A DNA stretch of 64,000 bases from Gardnerella vaginalis (GCF_040427915.1 NZ_JBETXJ010000002.1:620001-684000), one strand, 5' to 3'. Shown: positions 52,443-62,321, numbered from the stretch's first letter. Notes: generated by a model not told the origin, from the letters alone. Program-made: numbers and translations.

Positions 52443-55208
52443 ATGAGCGAACAGGATAATAACACAGTAAAACACGCACATTTAACGCCTCTTCCTAACA
52501 AAGTTGGCGTTGATGGTCTTGAAGACAAGTGGCGTAGTAATTGGGACGAAGCTAAGACTTACGCATTCCATAATTCTCGCGATCGTAAGGCCGTATATTC
52601 TATCGATACGCCGCCTCCAACAGTTAGTGGCCACTTGCACGTTGGTCACGTATTTTCTTACACGCATACTGATGTGATTGCGCGATATAAGCGCATGCAA
52701 GGTTTTGACGTGTTCTACCCAATGGGTTGGGACGATAACGGCTTGCCAACAGAGCGCCGCGTGCAAAACTATTACGGTGTGCGAGTGGACACTTCGCTTA
52801 AGTATGACCCTGATTTTAAGCCGCCATTTGAAGGCACAGAAGGCAAGAAGATTGAGGCAAAAGATCAGGTTCCTGTAAGCAGACAGAACTTTATTGAGCT
52901 TTGTGAGCGCTTGACTTCTCAAGATGAGAAGCTTTTTGAAGCATTGTGGCGCAGGCTCGGTCTTTCTGTAGACTGGTCGCAAACTTACCACACTATTGGC
53001 GAGCAGCCTCGTCGAGTTGCGCAAAAAGCATTCTTGCGCAATCTTGCTCGTGGAGAGGCTTATCAGAAAGATGCTCCAGGATTGTGGGATGTGACTTTCC
53101 AGACCGCAGTTGCACAAGCTGAGCTTGAAGCGCGCGAGTATCCTGGTTTCTACCATAAGATTGCGTTCCGTTTTGAAGATGGTACGCCAATTTATATTGA
53201 AACTACGCGCCCAGAGTTGCTTGCTGCTTGCACTTCTTTGATTGCGCACCCAGACGATGAGCGTTACAAGAAGTACTTTGGTCAAGAAGTCTACTCACCG
53301 CTGTTTAAGGTGAAGGTTCCGATTTTGGCGCATCCTGCAGCTCAAATGGACAAGGGTGCTGGCATTGCAATGTGCTGTACTTTCGGTGACGTAACAGACG
53401 TTGAGTGGTGGCGTGATTTGAATTTGCCAACCCGACCAATCATTCAGCGAAACGGCCGCATTGTAATGACGACTCCTGATTGGATTACGGACGAGTCTGG
53501 CCGCGAAATGTTCGAGAAGATTGCTGGCAAAACCACGTTCTCTGCTCGCAAGGAAGTTGTTGAAGCTTTGCAAGCAGCTGGAGATATGGAAGGCGATCCA
53601 AAGCCAACAAAGCGTATGACGAACTTCTACGAAAAGGGCGATAAGCCTTTGGAAATCGTCACTTCTCGCCAATGGTATTTAAAGAACGGCGGCACAGACG
53701 AAAAGTTGAACGCTGAGCTTATTGAGCGCGGTAAGGAACTTAACTTCCATCCAGACTTTATGCGCGTGCGCTATGAGAATTGGGTTCACGGCTTGAATGG
53801 TGACTGGCTTATTTCTCGCCAGCGCTTCTTCGGCGTGCCATTCCCATTATGGTACCCAGTAAACGAAAATGGGGAAGTGGATTACGAGCATCCTTTGACG
53901 CCTAGCGAAGACAGTTTACCAATCGATCCAACTATTGACGTTCCAGAAGGATTTGATGAATCTCAGCGAGACCAGCCAAATGGCTTTACTGCTGAGCAGG
54001 ATATTATGGACACTTGGGCTACATCTTCCTTAACTCCACAAATTGTGACTCGTTGGGAAGAGCCAGGTGAGGAAAATCAAGCTTTGTTTAAGGCTACTTT
54101 CCCAATGGATTTGCGTCCACAAGGCCAGGATATTATTCGTACTTGGCTGTTTAGTACGGTTGATCGCGCGCATCTTGAAAACGGCTGCTTGCCTTGGAAG
54201 CATGCTGCGCTTTCTGGCTGGATTCTTGATCCTGACCATAAGAAGATGTCTAAATCTAAAGGCAACGTGGTTGTGCCAAATAAGCCAATCGAAGAGTTTG
54301 GTGCGGATGCTGTGCGCTACTGGGCAACTTCTGCAAAGCTCGGCTTGGATGCAACTTACGACGAAGGCCAAATGAAGATTGGCCGACGCCTTGCGATTAA
54401 GCTTTTGAATGCTACAAAGTTTGCGCTCGCGATTGGTCGTGAAAACGAGGAGCATCAGGTTCTTGAGTCTGCCAGTGCGGATTGGGATTTTGCAGATGTT
54501 ACGGAAGTTTTGGATCGCTCTGTTATGGCAAAGCTTGCATCCGTTATTCGTACCGCAACTGATGCGCTTGAATCTTATGAGCATTCTAAGGCTTTGGAAG
54601 CAATCGAAACCTTCTTCTGGGAGTTCTGTGACGATTACATTGAGCTTGCAAAGAATCGTGCTTATGGAACTGCGGAATCCACTGGGCGCACTCCAAGTGA
54701 AGCTGCTGTAAAGTCTGCTCGCACAACTCTTGGCCTTGCACTCGACGCTTTGGCTCGTTTGCTTGCTCCTTACTTGCCATACGCTACGGAAGAAGTGTGG
54801 AGCTGGATGCATGAAGGCGAAGGTTCTGTGCATCGTGCTAGCTGGCCATGCGCTAAGGCGTATGAGGCTGCTGCAAACGGTGTTTCTGCAGATGCTTTGG
54901 CTTACGCGGGCGAGGCTTTGGCTACTTTGCGCAAGATTAAGTCTGAAGCAAAAGTTTCTATGAAGACTCCTATTTTGCAAGTGACTTTGAATGTTGCAGA
55001 TAATGCTTATAAGGCTGTTGAGGAAACTTTGGATGACGTTGCTGAAGCTGGACGCGTTACTGGAGAAGTAAAGCTTAACGCTGTTAAGGCAGCAGTTGCT
55101 GGAGATTCTTCTGATTCTGAATCTGAATCTGCGGAATCTGATGCAGCTAATGTAAACGTTTCTGTTGCTCAAAGCGAACTCGGCGAAGCTCCTGCGAAAA
55201 AGAAGTAG
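52443..55208 (+). CDS. valS: Valyl-tRNA synthetase
   Basis: A 921-residue class I synthetase. The HIGH motif is HVGH in PPTVSGHLHVGHVFSYTH, and the KMSKS motif is KKMSKSKGN. The segment PMGWDDNGLPTERRVQNYYG is typical of actinobacterial ValS. Editing domain, anticodon-binding domain and C-terminal helical arm follow; the last 40 residues are Ser/Glu/Asp-rich. No RBS is evident close to ATG 52443. Several long frames in other phases are shadows. Confidence 0.97.
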   Translation: MSEQDNNTVKHAHLTPLPNKVGVDGLEDKWRSNWDEAKTYAFHNSRDRKAVYSIDTPPPTVSGHLHVGHVFSYTHTDVIARYKRMQGFDVFYPMGWDDNGLPTERRVQNYYGVRVDTSLKYDPDFKPPFEGTEGKKIEAKDQVPVSRQNFIELCERLTSQDEKLFEALWRRLGLSVDWSQTYHTIGEQPRRVAQKAFLRNLARGEAYQKDAPGLWDVTFQTAVAQAELEAREYPGFYHKIAFRFEDGTPIYIETTRPELLAACTSLIAHPDDERYKKYFGQEVYSPLFKVKVPILAHPAAQMDKGAGIAMCCTFGDVTDVEWWRDLNLPTRPIIQRNGRIVMTTPDWITDESGREMFEKIAGKTTFSARKEVVEALQAAGDMEGDPKPTKRMTNFYEKGDKPLEIVTSRQWYLKNGGTDEKLNAELIERGKELNFHPDFMRVRYENWVHGLNGDWLISRQRFFGVPFPLWYPVNENGEVDYEHPLTPSEDSLPIDPTIDVPEGFDESQRDQPNGFTAEQDIMDTWATSSLTPQIVTRWEEPGEENQALFKATFPMDLRPQGQDIIRTWLFSTVDRAHLENGCLPWKHAALSGWILDPDHKKMSKSKGNVVVPNKPIEEFGADAVRYWATSAKLGLDATYDEGQMKIGRRLAIKLLNATKFALAIGRENEEHQVLESASADWDFADVTEVLDRSVMAKLASVIRTATDALESYEHSKALEAIETFFWEFCDDYIELAKNRAYGTAESTGRTPSEAAVKSARTTLGLALDALARLLAPYLPYATEEVWSWMHEGEGSVHRASWPCAKAYEAAANGVSADALAYAGEALATLRKIKSEAKVSMKTPILQVTLNVADNAYKAVEETLDDVAEAGRVTGEVKLNAVKAAVAGDSSDSESESAESDAANVNVSVAQSELGEAPAKKK

Positions 55209-55242
55209 TTTGCAAATAGTCGAAAATAATTAGTCGCAAAAC

Positions 55243-55281
55243 AAAAGCGCTGGAAGTCAATCTTCGACCCCAGCGCTTTTT
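55243..55281 (+). terminator. Rho-independent terminator of valS
   Basis: AAAAGCGCTGG (55243-55253) and its complement (55270-55280), with a GAAG/CTTC inner stem, then T-rich sequence. Also suited to stop the convergent toxin gene. Confidence 0.85.
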
Positions 55282-55304
55282 GTGTATTTAAAAACTAAGC
55301 ATAA

Positions 55305-55571
55305 TCACTTATTATAAATCCTGCTGCGATGGTCAATATCCACAACAAAAACGGTCAGTACATTATTTTCAATTGCACAAATCATTCTGTAATCCCTTAC
55401 TCTATATCTCCAAAATCCCGAATAGTTACCAGTTAGTGCTTTGCCTCTGATTCGAGGATTGTCGAGATTGCTAATTTCACGAAGTTCCTTAACGATTTGC
55501 TTAGCAATTGTTTTGTCAATTTTCCCTAGCTGTTTTTCAGCTCTTTTAGATAAATTAATCTTCCAGATCAA
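55305..55571 (-). CDS. RelE/ParE-family toxin
   Basis: An 88-residue type II toxin-like protein. Motifs: NLSKRAEKQLGKIDKTIAK, YSGFWRYRVRDYRMICAIEN and VFVVDIDHRSRIY, the RelE/YafQ pattern with conserved Arg and the C-terminal DHR. Translation probably begins at TTG 55571, overlapping the antitoxin by 17 bp, so the two are coupled. RelE toxins cleave mRNA on the ribosome. Activity not tested. Confidence 0.87.
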   Translation of the reverse strand: MIWKINLSKRAEKQLGKIDKTIAKQIVKELREISNLDNPRIRGKALTGNYSGFWRYRVRDYRMICAIENNVLTVFVVDIDHRSRIYNK

Positions 55572-55791
55572 GGCGCTTCACCACATCGTCGAGTGGAGAT
55601 GTTTCTAATTCTCCACGTTTGTATGCTTCAATATCTGCCATTAGTCCATATTCATGTTCAAGTTCATCGATTTGAGCTTCTAGCGCTTGATTCATGTAAA
55701 ATGAACGAGTGCGGTGAGTGGTTTTAGCGAGCTGATCATAACGATCTAAAACGTTGGAAGGTACTCTTAATCCTGTAATTGTTGCAGCCAT
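55555..55791 (-). CDS. Ribbon-helix-helix antitoxin
   Basis: A 78-residue protein upstream of the RelE-like toxin. ITGLRVPSNVLDRYDQLAKTTHRTRSFYMNQAL is a ribbon-helix-helix DNA-binding fold; the acidic C-terminus (LETSPLDDVVKRLDLED) would wrap the toxin. RBS GGAGA precedes the ATG at 55791; a longer frame running into argS is rejected. Such antitoxins autorepress their operon. Confidence 0.87.
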   Translation of the reverse strand: MAATITGLRVPSNVLDRYDQLAKTTHRTRSFYMNQALEAQIDELEHEYGLMADIEAYKRGELETSPLDDVVKRLDLED

Positions 55792-55903
55792 TTCTAATCT
55801 CCATTGTAAAACATGTAAAACATATATTACACTATATGTCGAATAATGCAATCCAATACATTGCAATCGCGAAGCATCGCGCGGTAACGCTAGACTGTAA
55901 ACC

Positions 55904-57700
55904 ATGAATCCAGAAAGCTTAAGTGAATTAATTGAAAAAATTGCTAAAGATTTAGTAGCAAGCGGTAAAGCTGGCAGTTTAACAGAAGATTTGATTCCTG
56001 CTGCCGAAAAACTTGCAGTTATGCGACCAAAAGATCGCGCACACGGCGATTGGGCCACGAACGTTGCTATGCAGCTCGCTAAAAAAGCTGGTATGAAGCC
56101 TCACGATTTAGCTGAACTTTTTGCCGAGCGTTTGCAAGAAGCAGAAGGTATTTCGCTCGTAGAAGTTGCAGGCCCTGGCTTTATTAATATAACGCTTGAC
56201 TCTGCTTCTGCAGCGGCTGTTGTTGACGAAGTCTTAAAGCAGGGTGCTGATTTTGGCAAAAATACTCATTTGAGCGGCAAAACTTTGAATCTTGAGTTTG
56301 TTTCCGCGAACCCAACTGGTCCAATCCACATTGGTGGCACGCGCTGGGCTGCAGTTGGTGATTCTATGGCTCGAGTCTTGGAAGCGAACGGCGCAAAAGT
56401 TGTGCGCGAATACTACTTCAACGATCATGGTGAGCAAATCAACCGTTTTGCTAAGTCTTTAGTTGCTGCAGCTCATGGCGAAGAAACGCCTGCAGACGGC
56501 TATAAAGGCGCGTATATTAACGAAATTGCGGACGCTGTTATAAAAGAAGCGAATGCGGACGGTGTTGACGTTCTTTCTTTGCCTAGAATCGATCTTGGAA
56601 AAGATGAAGAAGGTTTGCCACTCGGCGAAGGCGATTCCGAGCAGCGAGAAGAGTTCCGAAAGCGTGCAGTGCCAATGATGTTTGCGGAAATTCGCAAATC
56701 AATGCGCGATTTTCGCGTTGGTTTCGACGTGTGGTTCCACGAAAACAGCCTGTACGAGGACGGCGAAGTTGAGCGCGCTATTGCAGACTTGCGTGAGCGC
56801 GGAGACATTTTTGAAAAAGATGGCGCAACTTGGTTTGAGTCTACTAAGCATGGCGACGACAAAGATCGCGTAATTATTAAGTCCGACGGCAACTACGCTT
56901 ACTTTGCTGCAGATATTGCGTACTATCGCAACAAGCGTCACCGCGAGCAGAATCCTGCAGACGTAGCAATCTACATGCTCGGCGCGGATCACCACGGTTA
57001 TATTGGCCGAATGATGGCAATGTGCGCGGCTTTTGGAGACAAGCCAGGCGAAAACATGCAGATTCTTATTGGTCAGATGGTAAACGTTATGAAGGACGGT
57101 AAGCCAGTACGCATGAGCAAGCGTGCTGGAAACGTTATTACGATTGACGATTTAGTTGATGCAATTGGTGTTGACGCTTCGCGTTATTCGCTTGCTCGCA
57201 CCGACTACAACACAAGCGTTGATATTGATTTGGATTTGCTTGCTTCTCACAGTAACGATAATCCTGTGTACTACGTGCAATACGCTCACGCACGCAGCTG
57301 CAATGTGGCTCGAAACGCGGCAGACGCTGGAATTAGTGCAGACGGAGCTGATTTAAGCTTGCTTAATACTGAGGCAGATGGCGAAGTACTTGCTGCTTTG
57401 GCTCAATGGCCTGCAGCTCTTGCACAAGCTGGCGATTTGCGCGCTCCGCACAGAGTTGCGCATTATCTTGAGGATTTGGCTGCAAGCTACCACAAGTGGT
57501 ACAACCTTGAGCGCGTAGTGCCAATGGAGTTGAGCGACCCAGAAAATCGCTTGCCAGAAGCGGAGCGTGAGGCAGTTCGCATCGCAAAATGCCCAGAGGC
57601 AGCACGTGCAGCAGCGCGTTTAAAGCTTAATGCTGCTGTGCGCACAGTAATCGCCTCTGGCCTTGATTTGCTTGGAGTTTCTGCTCCAGACAAGATGTGA
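55904..57700 (+). CDS. argS: Arginyl-tRNA synthetase
   Basis: A 598-residue class I synthetase. The N-terminal Add-1-type domain (about 1-110) precedes the catalytic core NLEFVSANPTGPIHIGG, where HIGG is the HIGH motif; the KMSKS equivalent is VRMSKRAGN. The C-terminal anticodon domain is DALR-type. Starts at ATG 55904, divergent from the antitoxin. Confidence 0.97.
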   Translation: MNPESLSELIEKIAKDLVASGKAGSLTEDLIPAAEKLAVMRPKDRAHGDWATNVAMQLAKKAGMKPHDLAELFAERLQEAEGISLVEVAGPGFINITLDSASAAAVVDEVLKQGADFGKNTHLSGKTLNLEFVSANPTGPIHIGGTRWAAVGDSMARVLEANGAKVVREYYFNDHGEQINRFAKSLVAAAHGEETPADGYKGAYINEIADAVIKEANADGVDVLSLPRIDLGKDEEGLPLGEGDSEQREEFRKRAVPMMFAEIRKSMRDFRVGFDVWFHENSLYEDGEVERAIADLRERGDIFEKDGATWFESTKHGDDKDRVIIKSDGNYAYFAADIAYYRNKRHREQNPADVAIYMLGADHHGYIGRMMAMCAAFGDKPGENMQILIGQMVNVMKDGKPVRMSKRAGNVITIDDLVDAIGVDASRYSLARTDYNTSVDIDLDLLASHSNDNPVYYVQYAHARSCNVARNAADAGISADGADLSLLNTEADGEVLAALAQWPAALAQAGDLRAPHRVAHYLEDLAASYHKWYNLERVVPMELSDPENRLPEAEREAVRIAKCPEAARAAARLKLNAAVRTVIASGLDLLGVSAPDKM

Positions 57701-57723
57701 TTTAGCGCATTTGCCCTTTATTT

Positions 57724-57760
57724 AGGACGCTAGCTTTTATGTTAGCGTCCTTTTATTTTT
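57724..57760 (+). terminator. Rho-independent terminator of argS
   Basis: AGGACGCTAGC (57724-57734) and GTTAGCGTCCT (57741-57751) pair, with one G-U, then TTTTATTTTT. Confidence 0.9.
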
Positions 57761-57913
57761 ACAAAAAGACACGCGCGAAATTGCAAATTTTTTTCGATTA
57801 AGTACATGCGATTTATTAATATACCCCCTAATATTATTTTTCGGTTTCAGTTTTGTTATTCAATGCGTTAAATAATATGCTTAAACAATTTTCACCATAT
57901 AGGAGGTGTAAGC

Positions 57914-59428
57914 ATGAGCGTCACAACACAAAGTGTCAGCACAGACAGTGCCCCGAAAAAAAGGAACTTGACAATTATTGAATCCGCGTACGTGGCGGTC
58001 ATGTTGTTTGGCATGTTCTTTGGCGCTGGAAACCTGATTTTCCCAGTATTCCTTGGTGCTAACGCAGGAAACAATTCTGCTCCTGCAGCATTAGGCTTTA
58101 TTGTTACTGGCGTTGGCTTGCCATTGTTAGGCGTTACTGCTCTTGCAATGAGCCGTGCAAACGGTCTTTTTGAACTTTCAAGCAAAGCTAGCAAAAAATA
58201 CGGCATGTTCTTTACATGCGTTCTTTATTTAACAATCGGCCCGTTCTTTGCAATTCCGCGCTGTGCAACAACTTCATACACTGTTGGATTGGAGCGAGTT
58301 ATTCCGCAAGACGGGAACGGTCAATTGTACTTGTTCTTGTTCTCTGTAGTATTCTTTGCGCTCGCGTTCTTCTTTGCTATGAAACCAAGCGGAATACTTA
58401 CGTGGGTTGGTAAAGTTCTTACGCCAATCTTCCTTGTGTTCCTAGCGATTTTGGTGTTTACCGCACTATTTTCCCCTATAAGCGGTGCTTCTTCAGATGC
58501 TGCTCCTATGGGAAATTACGTTAATAAGTCATTCTTTACGGGATTCTTAGATGGTTACAACACAATGGATGCTTTAGCTAGCTTGGCATTTGGAATTGTG
58601 GTTGTTAGTACCATTCGCCAGTTTGGTGTAAAAGATCCTAAAGATGTGGCAGTAAATACTGCTCGCTCTGGATTCTTTAGCTGCTTGCTAATGGCTTTGA
58701 TTTACGTTGCAATTGTTGTTGTTGGTGTGCGTAGCCGCGCGTTATTCCCACCTGCGGAAAATGGTGGTGTAACTTTGGCACAAGTTGCACGCTATCATCT
58801 TGGAAATGCTGGCTTATTCGTGCTTGCTGCAACTGTAACGCTTGCCTGCTTAAAGACTGCGGTTGGATTAATCGTAAGTTGCTCGGAAACCTTCTCTAAG
58901 TTATTCCCTAAGGGTCCTAGCTACCGTGTTTGGGCTGTATTAATTACGCTTGTTTCGTTTGGTCTTGCAAACTTTGGATTGAGCGCAATTATCGAATACG
59001 CGGTTCCAGTATTGATGTTCTTGTATCCACTGTCAATCGTATTGATTCTTTTGGCTTTGTGCGGTCGACTTTTTGGAAATTCCAAAGTCGTGTACGCTTG
59101 GACACTTGGTTTTACTGGTGTTGCAGCTGTATTTGACTTTTTGAATAGTTTGCCATCAGCTTTGCGCGACGCATTGCATATGAACGATATGTTGATTGTT
59201 GCTCAAAACTGGTTGCCGTTCTCGGAATTTGGAATGGCTTGGGTTTGCCCTGCTGTTGTTGGATTTGTTGTTGGCTATGTTCGCATGGTTATATGTGACA
59301 ACAAAGGTATGGAAGAAGTGGCTCGTGTAGCTGCTGGTCCAGATCTTGAAGGCAGTGTTGCTAGTAGTGATGACTATTCTTCAAGCAGCTCTGAGTTTGA
59401 CGAGCCTAATTTTGGCAATCAATCTTAG
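57914..59428 (+). CDS. brnQ: Branched-chain amino acid transporter
   Basis: A 504-residue LIVCS-family carrier with about twelve transmembrane helices. The opening MLFGMFFGAGNLIFPVFLGANAG is highly characteristic of BrnQ, which imports Leu, Ile and Val with sodium or protons. RBS AGGAGGTGT precedes ATG 57914. The C-terminus is a Ser/Asp/Glu-rich tail. Confidence 0.95.
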   Translation: MSVTTQSVSTDSAPKKRNLTIIESAYVAVMLFGMFFGAGNLIFPVFLGANAGNNSAPAALGFIVTGVGLPLLGVTALAMSRANGLFELSSKASKKYGMFFTCVLYLTIGPFFAIPRCATTSYTVGLERVIPQDGNGQLYLFLFSVVFFALAFFFAMKPSGILTWVGKVLTPIFLVFLAILVFTALFSPISGASSDAAPMGNYVNKSFFTGFLDGYNTMDALASLAFGIVVVSTIRQFGVKDPKDVAVNTARSGFFSCLLMALIYVAIVVVGVRSRALFPPAENGGVTLAQVARYHLGNAGLFVLAATVTLACLKTAVGLIVSCSETFSKLFPKGPSYRVWAVLITLVSFGLANFGLSAIIEYAVPVLMFLYPLSIVLILLALCGRLFGNSKVVYAWTLGFTGVAAVFDFLNSLPSALRDALHMNDMLIVAQNWLPFSEFGMAWVCPAVVGFVVGYVRMVICDNKGMEEVARVAAGPDLEGSVASSDDYSSSSSEFDEPNFGNQS

Positions 59429-59471
59429 TGACTATTGGTATCTATTTGTATAGATAGTTGTAATAATAAAT

Positions 59472-59513
59472 AATCGCCATATTGCTGCTCGTATGAGTTG
59501 CTATATGGCGATT
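59472..59513 (+). terminator. Possible terminator of brnQ
   Basis: AATCGCCATAT (59472-59482) and its complement (59503-59513). Only a short T run follows. Confidence 0.55.
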
Positions 59514-59541
59514 TTATGCGATTTGCGACTAGCAGTTAGAT

Positions 59542-59577
59542 GCCTACATGGGGACAAAATGTCCCCAGAGCGTAGGC
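59542..59577. other. Strong hairpin between convergent brnQ and tautomerase genes
   Basis: Outer stem GCCTAC/GTAGGC and inner stem TGGGGACA/TGTCCCCA with a 3-nt loop. No T run on either strand, so a classical terminator is not certain. Confidence 0.55.
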
Positions 59578-59590
59578 TTGCGACTTGCGA

Positions 59591-59938
59591 CTAGAAGTTG
59601 CCGCCGTTCCAACCCCAGTCAGTTGTTGCAGTGTAGCGAATGTAAGTGCGATCTTGTGGAATTCCAAGCTCGCGATTCAAAGCTGCCATAATCTGCTCTG
59701 TCAACTTTTCCCAAGCGGATCCTGGTACGCTGGATCCAAACACGTTCACTTCAACGTATGCTGCAGGCTTAGTATTATCTCCAGCAAAATAAATTGGCAT
59801 GTTGTCTTCAAATGGGCACATAAGCCAATGTTCGCTTTTGCCTGGAACTGCGCTAATCGCCTTGCCGTACGCTGCTTTTAAGGCATCGCGCTGAGCAGGT
59901 GTAGTGCTTACGGAAACGTGAGTGTGAATAACTGGCAT
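59591..59938 (-). CDS. MIF-like tautomerase
   Basis: A 115-residue protein of the macrophage migration inhibitory factor (MIF)/phenylpyruvate tautomerase family. The N-terminal Pro2 (PVIHTHVSV) is the catalytic base after Met removal, and PAAYVEVNVFGSS and IPQDRTYIRYTATTDWGWNGGNF match the family C-terminus. RBS AAAGGAG precedes the ATG at 59938. Convergent with brnQ. Confidence 0.88.
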   Translation of the reverse strand: MPVIHTHVSVSTTPAQRDALKAAYGKAISAVPGKSEHWLMCPFEDNMPIYFAGDNTKPAAYVEVNVFGSSVPGSAWEKLTEQIMAALNRELGIPQDRTYIRYTATTDWGWNGGNF

Positions 59939-60054
59939 AATCGCTCCTTTGCTAAGTTTTATGAATTTGCTAAGTTTTATAAACTTGTATCACGCAACTT
60001 GCGTTACGCAATAATTATAGTGAATTGTTAGCCTCCGCGTGTTTAATTGAATGT

Positions 60055-60564
60055 ATGAAAAAACTTATTGAACAGGTTGTTAAGTTTGGAATCGTAGGCA
60101 TTATTGCGCTGATTATTGACGTAGCGTTGTTGAATCTGTTGCTTCTTGTACATTTTAATAACGTTGTTGCTGGAACAATATCTTTTATAATCTCTCTTAT
60201 TTTTAACTACATTGCCAGCATGAAGTACGTGTTTAAACACCGCGAAGACATGGCTCGTTGGATGGAATTGCTGATTTTTGTTATTTCTGCAGTTATTGGT
60301 TTGCTTATCAACGATGCGATTATTTGGCTTAGCACGCTTGGAATGGCGCAAACTTTGCGTGGTACTGCGATTTACATGCTTCGCACAAACATTGGCAAGC
60401 TTATTGCAACAGTTGTTGTAGCTGTGTGGAATTTTGTTATTAGAAAATGGCTTTTAGATGATACAAAGTCGCAAAAACCTGGTTATGATGCCGCTAAGGA
60501 CAATACTTTTGCGCATAAGTTGGGCGAGTGGTCGTTAAGTCACACTCCAAAAGGATGGAAGTAG
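60055..60564 (+). CDS. GtrA-family membrane protein
   Basis: A 169-residue protein with four transmembrane helices and the GtrA opening QVVKFGIVGIIALIIDVALLNLL, with FNYIASMKYVFK after the second helix. GtrA proteins are thought to flip undecaprenyl-linked sugars for surface glycan decoration. ATG 60055 is preferred over TTG-type upstream extension. Confidence 0.87.
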   Translation: MKKLIEQVVKFGIVGIIALIIDVALLNLLLLVHFNNVVAGTISFIISLIFNYIASMKYVFKHREDMARWMELLIFVISAVIGLLINDAIIWLSTLGMAQTLRGTAIYMLRTNIGKLIATVVVAVWNFVIRKWLLDDTKSQKPGYDAAKDNTFAHKLGEWSLSHTPKGWK

Positions 60565-60587
60565 GTTTGGAAGTAGGTTTAGAAAAT

Positions 60588-61220
60588 ATGCCAGCTACGA
60601 CTATTCATTTTGTACGCCACGGAGAAGTAGAAAATCCAAATCACGTGCTTTACGAGAGGCTACCGGGATTCCACTTATCTAATCGCGGCTTAAAAATGGC
60701 TCGCGCTACAGCCAAATATATTGCGACTGTTCCGCAAATGCGCGGAATTAGTGCGATTTATTCGTCTCCTTTGGAGCGTACACAAGAAACGGCGCAACAA
60801 ATCGCAAACGCTTTACAAATCAGCCCAATTATTTTAGACAATCGTCTAATCGAAGCGGAAAACAATTTTCGAGGAAAAAGAATCGGCTATGGCGAAGGCG
60901 CTTTGTGGAAAAACAACAATTGGAAGCTTGTATCTAACTTGTGGAAGCCGAGTTGGGGAGAATCTTACAAAAGTATTGCGGAGCGCGTTGGCGATTTTGC
61001 GTGCGAACAAGTGAAAAATCACCCAGGCGAACAAATCGTAGCTGTAACGCACGAATCGCCAATATGGTCTTATCGTCATTTGCTAGAAACGGGTCACGCG
61101 GAGCACAATATGCTTTTACGCAAAACGGCTTTGGCGTCAATTACGTCAATTACATATGATTGCGAAAATATGAATGTGCTTTCCATCACATATGTGGATC
61201 CTGCGGCGCGTGTGCAGTAG
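60588..61220 (+). CDS. Histidine phosphatase family protein
   Basis: A 210-residue phosphoglycerate-mutase-like phosphatase. The RHG motif is FVRHGEV (catalytic His); IYSSPLERTQETAQQIA and VTHESPIWSYRHLL supply the other His/Arg residues. ATG 60588 (MPATT) fits the family; ATG 60555, overlapping the GtrA gene, is an alternative with a repeated MEVGLEVGLE prefix. Substrate unknown. Confidence 0.87.
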   Translation: MPATTIHFVRHGEVENPNHVLYERLPGFHLSNRGLKMARATAKYIATVPQMRGISAIYSSPLERTQETAQQIANALQISPIILDNRLIEAENNFRGKRIGYGEGALWKNNNWKLVSNLWKPSWGESYKSIAERVGDFACEQVKNHPGEQIVAVTHESPIWSYRHLLETGHAEHNMLLRKTALASITSITYDCENMNVLSITYVDPAARVQ

Positions 61221-61313
61221 AACGTGTGGAATAATAAGCAGTAGACTTAAAAATATGCGTGAAAGATGCGTAGAAACCGTGTTTTTTAAAGCTTAATGCG
61301 AAGGAGCGTTATT

Positions 61314-62294
61314 ATGGGTGATTCTGTAGAAAAGCTGGATTCACAGGCTTTAGATTTGCTTAAAGCCGCATCCATTGCTGCAGCGGATTTAACTAAATTG
61401 TGGCCTTTAAGCGAAGCACGCCATTTAGATAATGACGCAAAATATGCTGAAAACCTTGAGGTCAGGGCGATTCGCGCTATTGCTCGAATTGTTACGGATT
61501 TAGACGTTACTGTTCCAGATGCAGAATTTGTGTATGAGGGTGCAGATGTGATTCCAGGTCGTCCACAGGAGATAGTTGATGCTCTTTTGGCAGCAGCAAA
61601 CGCTTACGACGATATGGATTTATGCTACGACCCAGACTATAGTGAAGCGCAAGAAGAACTAGAAAATAACACGAATGATGTTAGTGCTATTTTCAACAAG
61701 CTTGAATCTAATATTTCTAAAGACGTTAATGCAATAAATAGTGCAGCGGATTCTTTAGGTGTTGCAGGAAATTGGTGTGCTGAAAGTCTGCAGGATTCTG
61801 TTAGATGCGCAAAACAAGAGTGCGAACAATCATATGAACAAGAACGTGATTTTTACGCGTTAAATCTTGTAGAATCGCAAAAAATTACAGCAATACTGTC
61901 TATTCTTAAAAGTCTTATTGAAAAAACCAGCAACATTTACGAAACTTTGCCTATATTCCTATATGTTAACGAAGTGTGCGAGTGCGCTGGAGTTCCGCGA
62001 ATGATGTTTAAGGACGATCAGTGGCGTGAGCTTGTTGATTGCGTAAAAAGTGGCAATGATGGCAATAATGGTGAAAATAGCAGAAATAACGAAAATAATA
62101 TGAGCGCGCTGGTTGAATTTGCGGCTCCATTGCTTGAGCGTGAATGGTCAAAGCATAAGGAAGATGTTCTTTGGGACCCAGAAGAGGCTAAGAAGCTTGC
62201 AAAAGAAGAAGACGATAGAAAGTCTCGCGAAGCTCTTGCTGCTAAGTTTGCGCATGTGGAAGGTAATAAGGAATCAACGCAAGCTCTTGACTAG
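61314..62294 (+). CDS. Hypothetical acidic cytoplasmic protein
   Basis: A 326-residue protein with no signal or membrane segments. Strongly helical, Glu/Asp/Ala-rich, with an Asn/Gly-rich insertion (GNDGNNGENSRNNENN, about 250-265) and a charged C-terminal helix. ATG 61314 follows GAAGGAG; an ATG 18 bp upstream overlaps that RBS. Just upstream of gltX (27 bp). Not recognised. Confidence 0.75.
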   Translation: MGDSVEKLDSQALDLLKAASIAAADLTKLWPLSEARHLDNDAKYAENLEVRAIRAIARIVTDLDVTVPDAEFVYEGADVIPGRPQEIVDALLAAANAYDDMDLCYDPDYSEAQEELENNTNDVSAIFNKLESNISKDVNAINSAADSLGVAGNWCAESLQDSVRCAKQECEQSYEQERDFYALNLVESQKITAILSILKSLIEKTSNIYETLPIFLYVNEVCECAGVPRMMFKDDQWRELVDCVKSGNDGNNGENSRNNENNMSALVEFAAPLLEREWSKHKEDVLWDPEEAKKLAKEEDDRKSREALAAKFAHVEGNKESTQALD

Positions 62295-62321
62295 ATTGGC
62301 ACGTCCGTAACGCGCGGCACA

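Noticed and set aside
54030..55172. Minus-strand open frame of 380 codons
   Set aside because: Antisense to valS; low-complexity Arg/Ser/Phe/Ile composition and no RBS.
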